Shown here piece by piece: positions 43,211 through 56,862 of a stretch of DNA of 64,000 nucleotides. Where the stretch lies: assembly GCA_037893245.1 (NCBI GenBank), contig JBAIAA010000119.1:1178001-1242000 (forward strand), written 5' to 3'. Source of the DNA: Crossaster papposus (taxonomy: Eukaryota > Echinodermata > Asteroidea > Velatida > Solasteridae). A model generated the notes under the pieces. The model had not been told where the DNA came from, did no database searches, and was given only the letters and a program-made list of their open reading frames with translations. The position numbers and the translations under genes were made by a program. Each line of letters starts with the position of its first letter. The first letter of the stretch is position 1.

Positions 43211-44625
43211 TAGACCACAGGGCATGGCCGATTATCTTGCACCTTCTTGACGCATATCGTGAATCTATATACATTTTACTTTAAACTACTTAGGAAGTTG
43301 TTGGGAAACTCACAAATAAAATCCCCAAACGGTCCGCGAACCAGTACTCGATAAAATCTCAATTTAAAATTCATGTTTTTCAACGACCAATCAACGAGGC
43401 CCTTCTGTCGTGGTGCGGCACGTTTGTGCGAATAGTGGGAAAATGGACCAATAGCGGGCGTTGTGAAATAGAGCGAGCGTAGGCGCTGTTGACACGAGCT
43501 GCTCAGATGATAGCGATTTGAACAAAAAAAAGTGTATTATGCACGGTTCAGATGCAGATTCCAGGGTTTTGTTGTTCTCTGAAAAGAGTTTAAAAACATT
43601 CCACGCTTGTGCCGGTAGGTGGAAAAATGTACCCAAGCAAAAATCGCCGAAAAAGCGGAGATGATCATATCGGCATTCCAATCGTACACGCACTGGTTGA
43701 TGTACCGCAGGAATCCGCATTGTCAACAGTACGTGATGTAGTTGAGTATATGCCGTTAAAAAAATAGAACAGAGGTGGAGTTTGGACAAAAAACCCCGAA
43801 CAACTGTCCTTGACAAACTTTCACAATGCCAGACGCTGACTGCAGGAAAGCTTCTGGAAGCAGCGAGGAAAAAAGAAGATCAGTGGCTGCTCTCACAGGT
43901 CGAAGGGAAGGATCTTGTCACCACAGAAACATTGTATCACACAGTCTGCTTTCCATCTGACTCTCCCTAATATAAATTCAGCTGGAAATGGGCAAAATGT
44001 TTGTTATAACAGAATTGTGTATTAAATGTAAATCGGTACGAGTTGTTGTTCACCCACTCACATGTACATTGTTAAAGACATGAACAAATTTCAGTTTTAC
44101 CGTCACGAATAAACATGTATCAAAGACTAAAGCTAAACAAAAAATCTGGTCGTGTATATATTTTTTTCATACAATTTACATTTAGATTTTTAACCCCCCC
44201 CCCAAAAAAACAAATAAATTATAACACAAAAATCAAACAATAACAATAAAAAAATGACACTCTATTAAAATTATGGCAATGAACAAAATGAAAATTTGTA
44301 TTAAGACATTAAAACACACCCTAATTCCTCTTTAATCGAATTCTGTCTGTGTAGAATCCCTTTTGAGCAAGCAACTGCAATAAGCAATCTTTTCCCATTG
44401 AAAATGTACACAGCTTTCCAATCCTGGTCAATAGAGGGCGCCCGTTATACACAGGTGATTAAAATGCAAATATTTAATTAACTGGTGAACTTGCAATTGG
44501 GGATTTTGTTTTTTCGTGATCCACATGATCCCAGCTAACATACTGCAGTGATTCCACTTAGATTCAAGAGGTGCGCCAAGAAAATTGATTTCTGAGCACA
44601 TTTTGCAGCCATGCCCTGTGGTCTA
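43211..44625 (+). mobile_element. TAG-ended 1.4 kb element with 3-bp duplication (unit 4)
   Basis: Duplicate of the unit 2 element, carried along by the segmental duplication (same site, same GTG flanks). It differs from the unit 2 copy by a few bases and homopolymer lengths, for example near 43757 and 44196. Confidence 0.85.
43539..43970 (+). pseudogene. Decayed N-terminal Cys/His region of the FEN1-like family (unit 4)
   Basis: Same two readable pieces as at 17290-17720 (FHACAGRWKN; EGKDLVTTETLYHTVCF), with one extra A in a homopolymer near 43757. Broken. Confidence 0.55.
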
Positions 44626-44785
44626 GTGATGCCATCATATTCCCAGAGCTTTTGTCATAATCTTCACTCATTTATGATGCCCAAGGAACTTGAGAACTGA
44701 TAGATGCAGTATCTAGATGCAGTGACTCCGTGAAATCCATACTCAACACTTAAAAAAGAACATCAGCGATAAAGACGTTCATAAT

Positions 44786-45119
44786 AGATACACCATTGGT
44801 AATTGCTTGAATTATCAGGAATGGGTAGATTTGGGGGGTTGTATTTTATCGTTTAACTGACCTGTCCGAAGTGTTACCATCATGGATGCCGAGCAAAATA
44901 CACGAGAAACGGCGTTAGTTTTTAACCGGCGTCAGGCAGTTGTTCTTGTTCTTCTTTTTTGCGATCGCCGCCCGGCGATCGTCGATCGTTTGAAGAAAAC
45001 AAAATCAGTTTTGTTCGCAACAATTTTATGGCTTAATCATTTGGTTGGATGCCTAGAATCTATATTTAACAATTCGGTAGTCAACAATTATGATATATGC
45101 AAATGGTGTATTCTACCTT
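44786..45119 (+). mobile_element. MDAE-type MITE (unit 4)
   Basis: Copy of the unit 2 element at 18538, with the same ATGGATGCCGAG start (44882). Confidence 0.7.
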
Positions 45120-45444
45120 TAAGCGGGATCCTTTATAATAAGCAGCATTAGAAGCAAACTGCGCACGATATTAATTTAGTTGAAGGGTCATTTTTTACTA
45201 CACTTGGACGTCTGTATCTCTGGTTAGGAAGGCCGAACATAAATGATTAAAGCTCTTAATGTAAGAAGTTCCTCGACGTTAAATGAACGAAAACATATGC
45301 GAAATATAAGCATGACGTCACGTAAAAGTACTTTGACCTTGGACCCTGCGGGAGTCGCAAAATATTTTGTCTATGTGTTAGTATGTTAAAATAATCTCCA
45401 TTGTTTTTTTCGTATGTATTCAACGAAAAATAGAAAAAAATAAC

Positions 45445-45950
45445 AACAAACCTACAAATTGTTCATGGTTCTTGTATTAATATTATTGCGCTATAGACCC
45501 CCACCTCGTTGCTATGGTTTCAACAACAACAAACCTACCAAATGTTCATGGTTCATGTAATAATAATATTGTGCTATTATAGACCCAACTTTGTTGCTAT
45601 GGTTTCAACCACAACAAACACACAGTACGCTTCCCTGGTACTAGCCAGCTTTCCATTCGGAACGGGAGACAAAGAGGATCGGACAGTAAGACGAGCGAAA
45701 ACATCGATCCGCGCATGCGTGAAACCGAATTATGTCTCGCTTGTTGAGTTTGGGAACCCAGACACAGCGAGCTTTCGTCTCGAGACGGGAGACAAAGAGA
45801 ACGGTAAGCCGAGCGAAAACATCGAGCCGCTCAAACGCGAAACCGAACTCGTCTCTGTCCTGTTGTGTAATTGGAAATGGTTCTCGGGTGAAATAGCGTC
45901 CGGTCTGTAAGCACTACGGAGCGGTACATTGTGTACACTAGTTGGATCCA
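45445..45950. repeat. Tandem repeats, as in unit 2 (19199-19700)
   Basis: The ~85-bp pair followed by the GGGAGACAAAGAG pair, near-identical to unit 2. Confidence 0.7.
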
Positions 45951-48537
45951 TATGTCATCAGGTGTTTTCTAAGAACCAAAAGTGAGATGTAATAAGATTT
46001 AGAATGTTTAGGATTCTTTACATATTTTATGTTTCCTAAATTTCTTTGAGGATTTAGTTGTTTTTTTAGGATTTTGGAAATATTTCCACAGGAGTTTAAA
46101 AATGGTGAAAAATCATGTTTTATGTTTGAAAATAGCTTCTAAAAGAAGAAGGCCACGCCCCTTTTAGGGGTTTCCATGATTTTATCAGAGCCTATTTCAA
46201 ACAACAGGCTCAGGTGTTTTCTAAGACCTGGAAGTGATATGAAAGCAGTTTGGGGATCCTCAAAAGCTAAATTTATATGAATTTACATGTTCTAAAATGT
46301 ATGTTGGAAAACATCAATTTTGATATCATTTTGGGGGCGAAAACATTTGAAAATCAATAGCCGTCATTTTCACACTAGAAATACGGAATACTCGGTGCAT
46401 TGATGTCATACAAAAAATCATCGTTCAAAATGTCGCAGAAATATGCACTGACAAGGGTGTCTTCATAGGCCTTGTCCGAATTGCTGGCTTTGGCTGTGAC
46501 TTCGGCCGTTGCTATGATGTTGCTTTGGGCGGTCATAGCCAAAGCCAACAATTCGAACATGGCCCAGTTCTGTGTAGATTCGCCATGTTAATGTAGCCCT
46601 GTAGAATTGTGAACAGCGCCCTCGTACGGGCAGCCATCTTATTCAACAACGTGTTCATGACTGTGATCTGAGATTAACAAGAGGCCAAAAGTTGTTTAGG
46701 GGCCAGATACAAGTAATTGCATTTTATCATCGTTGTGAAGTTGTGCATGCTCGGTTTGTGTAGATGTGAGTGACACAGACAATGTTGGCTCTCAGGTTTT
46801 AACCAAAGAATTTCCCTGTCTGCTTGGGCCAGCTCCCGAGAATCGCTGGAGATCCACTTCGTCAACAGGCGAGACATGTTCGGTTTTACACATGCGCGGA
46901 TCGATGTTTTCGCTCCCAAACTCAACGTCCAGGGCGCGGCCAGGGCGGCGAAGACGAAGTTGAGAATCTGCATTTGTATAATACTATGTAAACTCCTTAA
47001 TGGCATATTACAAACAGGGACAGGTGTTTGAAGCATAAACCCCAGCGGCCTTACACCTGCCAATCACGCTGCGATAATTACACACTCGTAAACTCAACAC
47101 GAACAACCTAAATAAACTGAGACAAATTAATCGTGGATTGGTTCTTGTCGCTCAGTTTATTCAACGTCATTGGTATTTTTGTATTGGAACCATTTTTGTA
47201 TCGCAATATACAAGCAAAAAGTAAAATGTGCTTATTAATTATGATTATTTGTTGCCCTCTTCCACGGTATTGATGTGGTTTTGGTAATATTAAATTAATT
47301 TCAATTATAAGCGCTCACTTAAGAGAAGGCGCTCCAAACAATGTATAATGTTATAATTGCGATTTAGTGAAATTGTTTTAAATGATTACCACATTTCTTA
47401 CTTGCGTTTTAAACAAATGACACGCCCATAATAAAACCTAGTTTCCCAAATGCAAAGAATAATGTAAAAAAGGAATTGTTTTTTAATTTCCTTTTTTTTT
47501 GTCACAAGGAACAACCATCAACTTTCATATTTTAAAATTGTGCAGACATATAATAAATAATGACATCAGAAGAAATAAACAAATGTGAAATTCGGATTCT
47601 TTTGTGGCTTTAGAGTATTTTCGTGGGGACGTAACTGGGGTAAAACATTATGTGAATATTTATAATATTTTTTATAAGAGGAATAACACTTGCTACAAAT
47701 TCTAAGCTGATGTCATTTTGTGCAACATATTCGTGCAATACAAATATTATTAATGCATTCATGTACGAATAACACTTATTCTCTAAGCTGACAGCACTTG
47801 TCAAACTATAATTGAAATCCAAGTAACATATTGTTTTCACATACGCTGTATTTATAATTTAGCAAGAACAGTTTTCACAACGTTCCGTTATTATGGACCT
47901 TATTCAAAAAGAAGACATTCGGGTTGTGTTCCCCGGATGTATCTGTTGAACGGGATGGTGCCAGACTATTTTTGCATTCTAGCCTCACTTTCAATATTTA
48001 TTTTGAAATGTGGCATCAAACATTAAGGTGTGTTTATTCACAAATGTTTAATTATTCATCAGAGACGACTGGAGTTATGTGGTAATTAAATGTAGGTCAT
48101 TGCTTTCATTTCTATCTGCAAGTTCCAAAACTGAAGATTTTACCTCACTTTCAATGTATTATAGCCGACTCGTGAATAAATCTCATAGTGACGGATGCTG
48201 TTCGTAGCCCTACAATGCTGAAAGTTATAGTACTTTAAAGAAGAATTTAAACAAGACCATCGTGTCTCTTTTGTTTAAATAATGCAATTGGCAGCATGTT
48301 GTACATAATTATAATATCAGTGAACTGTGTGTGATTGCGCCTATAGCGTCGATGTTTAAAACAAGGAAAATCAGAGTGAAAATAAACTAAGTCTTACTCT
48401 CGGTTGAACTCGGCTATAATTTAACATTGCGATATGATCATAGCCGTTGTTTCGTCAGATGTACAAAATATAATGGGTATCCTTTTGTAATAAGCAAAAT
48501 AAAACCACAAAAACAACAACAGATTTCGCCTCTTAAA
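45951..48537. other. Unit 4 backbone, no convincing gene
   Basis: Counterpart of unit 2 19701-22290 with scattered single-base differences; a small cluster of them lies near 47571-47600. No gene recognised. Confidence 0.45.
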
Positions 48538-48806
48538 GGTAGGATACATCATTAAAAAAGCAAGAAAAACGGCGTTCATTTTCAACCGGCGTCGGGCAGT
48601 TGTTCTTGTTGTTCTTGTTATTTCGCGAATGCCGTCTGGCGATCGTTTATTGTTTATAAAATTAAATTTGTCGGGTCAATTACATAATTTTTAGCGCAGT
48701 TATTTTGTTGGATGCCTTGAATCAATAATTACTTTCAAATAAAGGAGATATTTCTAAATAATTTGGTAGTGAAATATTTCGATATCTGCAAATGGTGTAT
48801 CCTGCC
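48538..48806 (+). mobile_element. MDAE-type MITE, shorter copy (unit 4)
   Basis: Copy of 22291-22559, with the same ends GGTAGGATACATCATTAA and CAAATGGTGTATCCTGCC. Confidence 0.7.
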
Positions 48807-48957
48807 TCGCGTTGACAGAGTGAACATCCACACTGAAAATCACATTATTCCATAGACACATATTTTGGCAGTTTTATAACAATTCTAAAAGACTCGAGGT
48901 ATTAATGAATAATATGGTTGTGCAATGATTTCAAAATTTATATCAACAATTGAACGT

Positions 48958-49476
48958 TCATGTTTCAATTTCGCGCGTTTTCATGCTACATGCTTTCATG
49001 GAATAATGACCTGGTTTCCACGAATACCATTGCACACCCTGGTCAGTACCTGCATTCTCATCTGGGTAATAATATAGACCATTCAAGTGAGAATACCAAC
49101 AGTTATTAAACCACCAGGCTCCTGTGAACTGCTGTGCACAGTTGCGCCCTGACGCCGCATCATTGTCATGATTCTTCGTTGAAAAGGGATGTCCTTTTTG
49201 ATAATAGTTCATATAATCTCCCTGATGTCCAAGAGAGTCGCCGGCAGTGCTGCTGGCATCGTATTGGTCATAATTCAGCTTGTAATCACCCGGGGATATT
49301 TGGAAATCCGAGTATTTTGCCCATGCTGTGTTGCCCTCCCAGTCCTCTAAATAAACTCGTAGCTCCCATGTTCCATGTAAATCGTCAGACGTCAGAGTCA
49401 CCAAGTTGTCATTACCCAACCAGAACTCACCGGACAGATCGCCAAAGCCAGACTGGTAGTCGGCCCAGTTACGGTA
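48958..49476 (-). pseudogene. FREP with 5' half deleted (unit 4)
   Basis: Matches unit 2 from TYRNWADYQ to the stop. Everything before it (signal peptide, PAN region and the first quarter of the FBG domain, 557 bases corresponding to 23230-23786) has been removed, joining ACGGTA directly to the 5' leader at AGTTAAGG. The remaining open frame has no in-frame ATG near its start, only a GTG. The promoter-like block 440 bases upstream is intact, so a transcript could still be made, but no secreted protein. Confidence 0.9.
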
Positions 49477-49912
49477 AGTTAAGGCCACGTTATAACAAAA
49501 AAATCAGTGTTTTGTTATGTTGCCATTTACATAAAACTGCATAGGTCGACATTCAGCGATTTATCATGTATGATTTCAACAACTGTTGTGAGAAGACTAC
49601 AATTTCAAGGCACACTGTTACCCGTAGATGTCTTCTTGGCACAACTGCCAGATTGCACTCAGAGACCTGGTGATGATGGGACTTGGTAGTTTACAGAAAG
49701 GAATGGAGTGACGCAGACACAAACTGTGAACGATTACCAAACTTGAATTGACAGCCTGAAACTAAATCACGAATATTGTGAGTTAGGTTGCGTTCACAAA
49801 AATCCCTATTCATTTGTACTCATGAAGAGTTTCCCATTTTGCGACCGAGTTTTTGCATGTCTTCTTTACACCACTGGTTTGCTCTAGTGACAGAGGTCTG
49901 GTGATGATGGGG

Positions 49913-50038
49913 TTTTATACTGAAAGCATTGATGGTGCGGCAGACGATGTGTATCTCTCTGATTGGTTATCACAGTTAATACGTCATTCAGATCAGTGGC
50001 TGGTAATTGGCTAGTCATAAACCGTAGCCCCTGATTGG
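49913..50038 (-). promoter_or_regulatory. Putative FREP promoter (unit 4)
   Basis: GTATAAAAC (49913-49919 core) with CCAAT cores at 49962-49966 and onward to 50034-50038, identical to unit 2, although the gene it served is truncated. Confidence 0.45.
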
Positions 50039-50271
50039 CGGAGGTTTGTAAAGCTCATAACCTAATCGGATAAACGTAAGCTGCAGACCATTGGTGTATG
50101 GTGTTCTTTTTAATTAAATGTCGTTAAACGGAATGCACCACCGTATAAATAAAGGCACCGATAATTAGAAAATAGCCTATACGTTCATATTCGAGTCAAT
50201 TTCAGGCTGGTTGATTTCATTCTCAAAATGTAATAAGGAATTCAAGGCAATTCAATCGTTCCAACAATAAG

Positions 50272-50434
50272 TAGCCTTGGCGGTCACTATATAACGGCCT
50301 CAGAGTTCTAGTGGATTTGTATAGTGGCCGCGTGAGGTCGCTGTTCTCGATTTATGTTTGCACTTTCCAAGCCAAACTATTCCCGCGCAGGTGGATTTCG
50401 AACAAATACACGACAATGGCTTTGGCCAAGTCTA
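50272..50434. mobile_element. MULE-like MITE (unit 5)
   Basis: Copy of 24582-24744 with the same AACAATAAG duplication. Confidence 0.8.
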
Positions 50435-50443
50435 AACAATAAG

Positions 50444-52585
50444 CGACTTTACAAATGTCCTTTACAAAAATGTATTTGCCAAATACATGTATCCCAACTC
50501 TTGTAATTTGTATCGACGTTTTCAGTGATGAAGATGATTTGAGGAGGAGTCTTTACCGTCGGAAATGATTAAGTTCCAGTAAACTGAGAGCCTAGAATTA
50601 AATATAGTCACTATTACTGATATTTCATTTCATTTGAGCTTTAATTTAAATTCCTCGCAATATATCTAACAATTCTGTTTACTGAAATCCTGTGTTCACT
50701 TTTAATATACATTCAATAAAAATAGCACCATCAAGACAATTAATCCTGTATTGGAGCTAACCCAGGCTCACACTGACAATGTCGACTTTAATTTAAACAG
50801 GTAGTAGTATAAAATCAAGCTATCCAACTTGCACAATAATTAAATATCACAATTCAAGCTGCGTTTTATTTACGTCTCCAATTTGTGGCAGCCAAGGTGT
50901 GCAAAACAGCACCGATAAATGAATTGGTATATAACATGTAAATAGGTAGCAATTGCACTAGCAGCTACATTTAATGTGCTATGTACATATATTCAGGAGA
51001 GCAGAAGATAGCTCTATATGGGTGCACAACAACAAGTGCAAAACGTGTGGCCTTTACATTGGCGCCCTCTATGTCCAAACGTATCGCTCAAACCAACTGT
51101 TGCGTTACGTGCGTATCTAGGCGCAGTCTAATTTCACATACATATACTTTGCACGTGATTTATATTTTATATATTCATATATATAAAAACTTACAACCGT
51201 TGTAACTGTTTCAAACAACATTTCTAATTCACAAGATTAAGACAATTTAGATAAAGCACATTATCACGTCGTTAGCTTGTGCATGATTGGTTTAATTCTG
51301 TCATTATTATGCACAATGCACAAAAGAGAGTTTTAATCAGAAATGTTGTGATATCTTTTTAGTTATTTTTTGACAACAGAGGGCGCTAATCAGAATCTTC
51401 TATTGGAAAGACGCGGCGCTTTTGGTCGGGCGACTCGGCGCCGTCCTTGTGTGCCGCCGGCGTCGGTGCGGCGGGGTGCCAGATCATTCGCGACGACGAA
51501 TCCCCCCGGGTATAAGATTAAAAAAACACCTCATATTCGTCCGCGGTGAGATTTAGGATAAACAGACGTCGCTTTTCGATTGCCTGTTGATGTGGGTGGG
51601 CCTTTTTGCGTAAACTATTGCGTTATTTTTGCATTATCGATCCTTGCCGGAGTGCGGGCCGAAGCCTTCCCGAAATCGTATCCCGTTGCTTGGTTGCCGA
51701 ATTGATGGCTGTTCGCGATTGGGCGGCAGATATTGTGTTACACAAAGCCTTCGCAAATTGTATCCATAGAGGTCAGTGATTGTATCCCTTGCTCGGTGGC
51801 CGAATTGTTGCCGAGTTGGTTGTTCGCGATTGGGCGGCGAATCGCGTGTTATTTGAGCTGGTGCCCCGCTTTATACTCTCTTGGTTATTGCGGAGTTTCC
51901 TGGAAACATAGTACCAGATAAGCGCCAGCTTCGTTTTCGGCTTCGAATTCCATGCGCGCCGACCACTTTTCAGTCACAGGTTCGGAACGTTAAAAAAATG
52001 ATTTATTGCTTTCGTGTTGCCTTTTGGGCAAATTTCTTTGCTTCACATTGTCGATACTTAAATATTACAACATTATCTCTCTAAAAACACTCCGAAACCT
52101 ATCGCTTCTGCGCAAAATGTAACGTTCATCGTGCAAAAATGTCTCGAAATTGTAGGTCGATGGTGGATATGAATATGCAATTTAGAAACGTGACTGCGTC
52201 TTCGGCTTCGGCTTTGCCTCCGAATTCCTGGGCTCCGACCATTTTTTCAGTCACAGTTTTGGAACGTAAAAACAATGATTAATTGCCTCAGGTTGTGAAT
52301 TGTACGTTAATTGTACGTTACTTTGATTGTACAATGTACGATGTGCATACATACCCGATCGTATTTTTCGCGCGCGCTGTGTGAGTCTCCTTCGTATTTG
52401 TGAGTCTCCTTTCAAGAGTGGAATTGCCAGTGTTACGACAAAAAAACCTTTGCTGCGGTGGTAATCGGAGCTCAAACAACGACCTCATGCAGCCACTATT
52501 AGGGCCTATATGCAAGGCAAAAGTAGCTTCAGTTGATTTGCATAAATAGTGGCCGTGTGAGGTCACTGTTCGCGCTGTATTTTTT
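50444..52585. other. Unit 5 backbone and GC-rich tract, no gene seen
   Basis: Counterpart of unit 3 24754-26959. It lacks short segments, for example about 15 bases near 50870, and carries a different short segment near 52280 where unit 3 has GGATGGATCCG text. Confidence 0.45.
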
Positions 52586-52895
52586 TGCTGCGTTCCAATC
52601 GCGTCGTTTTTATCGTGTTCACCGTGAATTTCTCCATGTTCACGAGTGAGTTGCGTTCCAAACGCTACTTACCAAGACGCACGCGCACATCGAGTTAGTC
52701 GTGCGGTGAAGACATTCGTTATCGCGCAAGAACTCGTACGTGAACGAACACGCATGTGCGAGTATTTCATTTGTTATGAAGTCGTGAACATGGATAAATA
52801 AATCCACCTCGAGTTCAGCACTCGTGAACACGAGTTACCAGGCGATTAGAACGCCATTATACGACTCGTGAACACGACGCGATTGGAACGCAGCA
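52586..52895. mobile_element. Inverted-repeat MITE (unit 5)
   Basis: Copy of 26960-27269, same GCTGCGTTCCAATCGCGTCG ends. Confidence 0.7.
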
Positions 52896-53079
52896 TTAGA
52901 ACCGCGCGCTATGAGCGCAAGCTAGCATGTGCAGGGCGCGCGTGGCGTGTATTTCTAGACGGACAACGACAGACGGATAACGACGAACGCGCCTTGACCT
53001 AAGCTAAGGACAAAGAGGGCGGTAAGCCGATCGGAAACATCGATCTGCGCATGCCCGAAACCGAACATGTCTCCGGCCC

Positions 53080-53904
53080 GCGATTTTTTTTCCGTACCAC
53101 TAACGCGTCAATTTGCCCGTTTCATTCGAATTGGGCGATTTGAATAGAGACCAAAGCGCGCGCTTCAATACGAATCGATTTTGATACGCGCGGAACGTAT
53201 GAAGACCAGCGACGTTGACAGCCATGAGCAAGTTCGGGCGCGAACTATAGTTAACCATAGTTCGACTAACGTCGCTCGAACGCAGAATGGTTGGACTATC
53301 TAGTCGACTCTTTGGAACCAGACCCCGGAGCACGGTTGCCGCTGGTTGACAGTAGCCTCTTTTCATAGGAAAACATGGAGAGAACCAGTGACGTAGAAAA
53401 AGGTGAAAGGCACTACGTTAAGTGAAAATCTGGCGGGCCTAATGTAATTTTTGTCTTGTTTTTGGACCAACATGACTAACGTTATGGCTTATCCTACTTA
53501 TATGCGTGGAAGAATAGTGGCAAAACCCATTTCATTCATGTCGCAAATGTAAATAAAGCGGTTGCCATCTTTTGAACAATAGTTCGACTAGAGCCGTTCG
53601 AGCGAACTGCATTTGAGCATGCGCATTGGTAAAGCAGAAACTGACTAATGGTTAACTATAGTTCGCGCCCGAACTTGCTCCATAATTCACCAAAATTAAT
53701 GGACACAGTCCCTAGTTAATTGTATACAGTCCCTAGTTTTTCGTACACACGACTTTTATACCTTTTTCTATTAACCCAAATTATTGGTTAATAATCTCAT
53801 CTAGATAGGGTCTTTGGAAAAAGGTATAAAAGTCTCTATTCAAGTCGCCCCATTCCAATGAAACGGACAAATTGACGCGTTAGTGGTACGGAAAGAAAAA
53901 TCGC
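53080..53904. mobile_element. 825-bp MULE-like element (unit 5)
   Basis: Copy of 27454-28278; CTCCGGCCC flanks at 53071-53079 and 53905-53913. Same length as in unit 3. Confidence 0.82.
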
Positions 53905-54522
53905 CTCCGGCCCGTACCTGTTGAGTTGTTAGCCAGGTTAGCGATTCGGGTCGGGAGACAAAGGCGGCGATCAGCCGAGCAAAAACATCGATCTGCGCGT
54001 GCGCGAAACCGAACATGTCTCCGTCCTGTTGAGTTTGGGAACGGTTCTCGGGTGAAATATTGTGTACACTAGTAGGCGGTCCTTATGTCGTCAGAAGTGA
54101 GCTGAAACAGATTTGAAATGCTTAGGACTTTTTACACATGTATATGTTTCCCAAAACCATTTTTTTTGTTTTTTTGGCGGCATTAAAAAAACTTCATAAT
54201 GTCCATGGATAAATTATCTAAACTTGGTGGTTATGCAAATATTGAAGACAAAAATCACAAGATTTTTAAATAGTGACGAATTATGTTTTATTTTTGAAAC
54301 TGTGCTTCTAAAAGAAGAAGACCACGCCCCTTTTAGTGGTTTTATTCGAGCCTATTTCAAACAACAGTCTCAGGTGTTTTCTAAGACCTAGAAGTGATAT
54401 GAAACCAGTTTTGGGAATCCTAAAATCTCTATTTATATGAATTTGAATTTCTATAAAATTATATGAATTTCCAAATGTTCATGTTGGAAAACATTTTACA
54501 CATATGGACTGGCAATGAGCAT

Positions 54523-54676
54523 TCACTAGAGCACGTCTATTCCCCCGATGGTCTGTGAGTGACCAAAAGGGGGGCCTATTTCCAGAGGCCGAAGGCCGAG
54601 GTAAATAGGCCCCACTTCTGCTCACTCATAGGCCCGAGGGGGGGGGGGGGGGGGGGGGATAGACGTGCTCTAGTGA
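54523..54676. repeat. Palindrome P3 with shorter poly-G run (unit 5)
   Basis: Same arms and GAGGCCGAAGGCCGAGG tip as in unit 3, but the G tract is 21 uninterrupted Gs (54638-54658). Confidence 0.8.
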
Positions 54677-54957
54677 CCGAATCATGCCTCAATTCATCCT
54701 AAACTAATCGCAATAAATGAGAAATACACCCCTGTGAAAAAATGGACTTGCCCCTTGAAAGAGAGAGACACACGGTCTGAAAGAGAGATGGGCTACTGTG
54801 AAAGAGAAACACACCACCGCAAAAGAGAAACGCAGCTCTGTGAAAGAGAAAGAGGTACCTGGCCCTATTGGGCTTCCGTAGTTTTCGCTCGGCTTACCGT
54901 CCTCTTTTCTTCCGTCCCGAATCGAAAGCTCGCGACTGTAGGCTGGACTGGAGAGGC

Positions 54958-55370
54958 TTCCCCTGAGTTTATGCAGAAGGCTTTAAGATAATGTTTTTAT
55001 GTTGACGTTTAATTCTCGAAAGTCAAAGTTACTTGTCTGCTGGATCTGGGGTCCCAAGTCACCACCGTGGAAAAACGGTTCTTCAGTCGGTTTGTCGAAC
55101 CTCCGGGATTCAAACTTCAAGGTATACCAGAGCCGTTCACCCTTGTATCTGCTTACGGTGCTTCCACGCCCTACATTGGGTGGTTTAAAACTGATGTTGA
55201 AGCCGTCTTGTCTCCATTCTTTGAAAAAAACGAGAGTGGGCATGGCATTCTAGGAATGAATGTTCGCCAAGATTGCAGGAAGAGACTCGTGTCTACCAAA
55301 CAACATTCCCCACTAAGAAAGATCCCATGGCCAACCCCAAATCCAGTTTGGCCGAAGGCAATATGTAGAC
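54958..55370 (+). mobile_element. LTR-retroelement retropepsin fossil (unit 5)
   Basis: Copy of the unit 3 fossil, with FTLVSAYGAS and HGILGMNVRQD readable. Broken, Ty3/Gypsy-type, protease region only. Confidence 0.55.
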
Positions 55371-55451
55371 GATTGATTGGCGGTTGACGTCGTTAGATGC
55401 TGAGGATGGACAAGGTGGACGGGCACGATTATGTGGACACCCTTTGGTGCT

Positions 55452-55640
55452 CTAAGTGACACGAGATCGGACAATTTTAGTGGAATATACAAACCCTTTC
55501 AGTGCGCGATTTTTAGCTGCATAAAACATTTGTTTCTCTGCATCAGATAAAGTATTAAATCCAGAGACAGACGAGGTAACTCTCTGGAATATGATGGATA
55601 TTATGTAAAACAATTTTAAACGTAAGATTTGTTTCGCCAT
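55452..55640 (-). pseudogene. FREP 5' remnant (unit 5)
   Basis: Same signal peptide and PAN start as the unit 3 remnant, same break point after RSRV. Confidence 0.75.
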
Positions 55641-56638
55641 TGTTTTCTTTCTTATGATGTTTGATCGGTACATGTAGTTAAATTTCGCGGAACACAATTC
55701 AGCGATTTTGTATGTCTGGTTTTACTGTCGCCACGTTGTTAAACGACTAAAGATTCAAGCCACACTGCTTTCGGTAGCTGTCTTCTTAACACAACTGCTG
55801 AATGGCTCTGGAGACACAGAGGCCTGACGATGATGGGATTTGGCAATAATACACAAAGTAATGGGGTGAGGCAGACGATGTGTATTTCCCTGATTGGTTA
55901 TTAAAGTTAATGTGTCTTTCCACATTTAGTGTTTAGTCTTCCCGCCAGTGAAACCGTTGCGTTACAAACTGTTTCACGTTTTACCGTAGGCTTATAACGG
56001 CAGTGGCACAGTACGGAAGGGATGGATTAACCTCCATGGATTAACGTATGACACGAAGCGCATAAAGCCGACTGTGCACACTCCTTAATTGCATATCCCA
56101 TACAGGGGCAGGTGTTTGAAGCATAAACTCCAGTTGTCTTAATACACCTACCAGTCACGCTGCGATAATTACACACTCGTAAACTCAACATGAACAACCT
56201 AAATAAACTGAGACAAACTAATCGTGGATTGGTTCTTGTCGCTCAGTTTATTCAACGTCATTGGTCTTTTTTATTGGAACCATTTTTGTATCGCAATATA
56301 CAAGCAAAAATTAAAATGTGCTCATTAATTAAGATTATTTGTTGCCCTCTTCCGCGATATTGATGTGGTTTTGGTAATTTTAAATTAATTTCAATTATAA
56401 GCACTCACTTAAGACAACGCGCTCCTTCCAAACAATGCATAATGTCATAATTGCGATTTAGTTAGATTGTTACAACCACATTTCTTACTTGGGTTTTAAT
56501 GAAAATGACACACCCATAAAACCTAGTTTCCAAAACATGATCACTAGTGAACAAATTCTAACAAGGCAACGAAGAATGTAGAAAAGGAATTGTTTTTAAT
56601 GTTTGTTTTGTCACAAGAAACAACTATAAACCTTCATA

Positions 56639-56862
56639 TGTGACACGGTCAAGCCGAATGAGTCGGATGTCGGGAAATCCCAAAAATGCACTGTGTTCTT
56701 CGTTGGTATTTAAACAAATTTACATAACTTGACAACAAAACATCGTATCAACAGGGGGTTTTCAGTTTTTAAAACGTACAGATGCCCTCTTTGAAACTAC
56801 ATAAAAAAACTCATTTTTTGACGGGGGCCGACATCCGACTGGATTCGCTTGATCGTGTCACA
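56639..56862. mobile_element. TGTGAC-ended MITE (unit 5)
   Basis: Copy of 31066-31290, one base shorter, same TA flanks. Confidence 0.75.

Larger units (their letters stand above)
36055..50030. repeat. Tandem locus unit 4 (type B', chimeric start)
   Basis: Near-identical copy of unit 2. Its first 145 bases or so match the unit 1/unit 6 type, then it switches to the unit 2 type inside 36197-36243. It contains the only copy of the FEN1-like-nuclease transposon and a FREP that has lost its 5' half. Confidence 0.88.
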
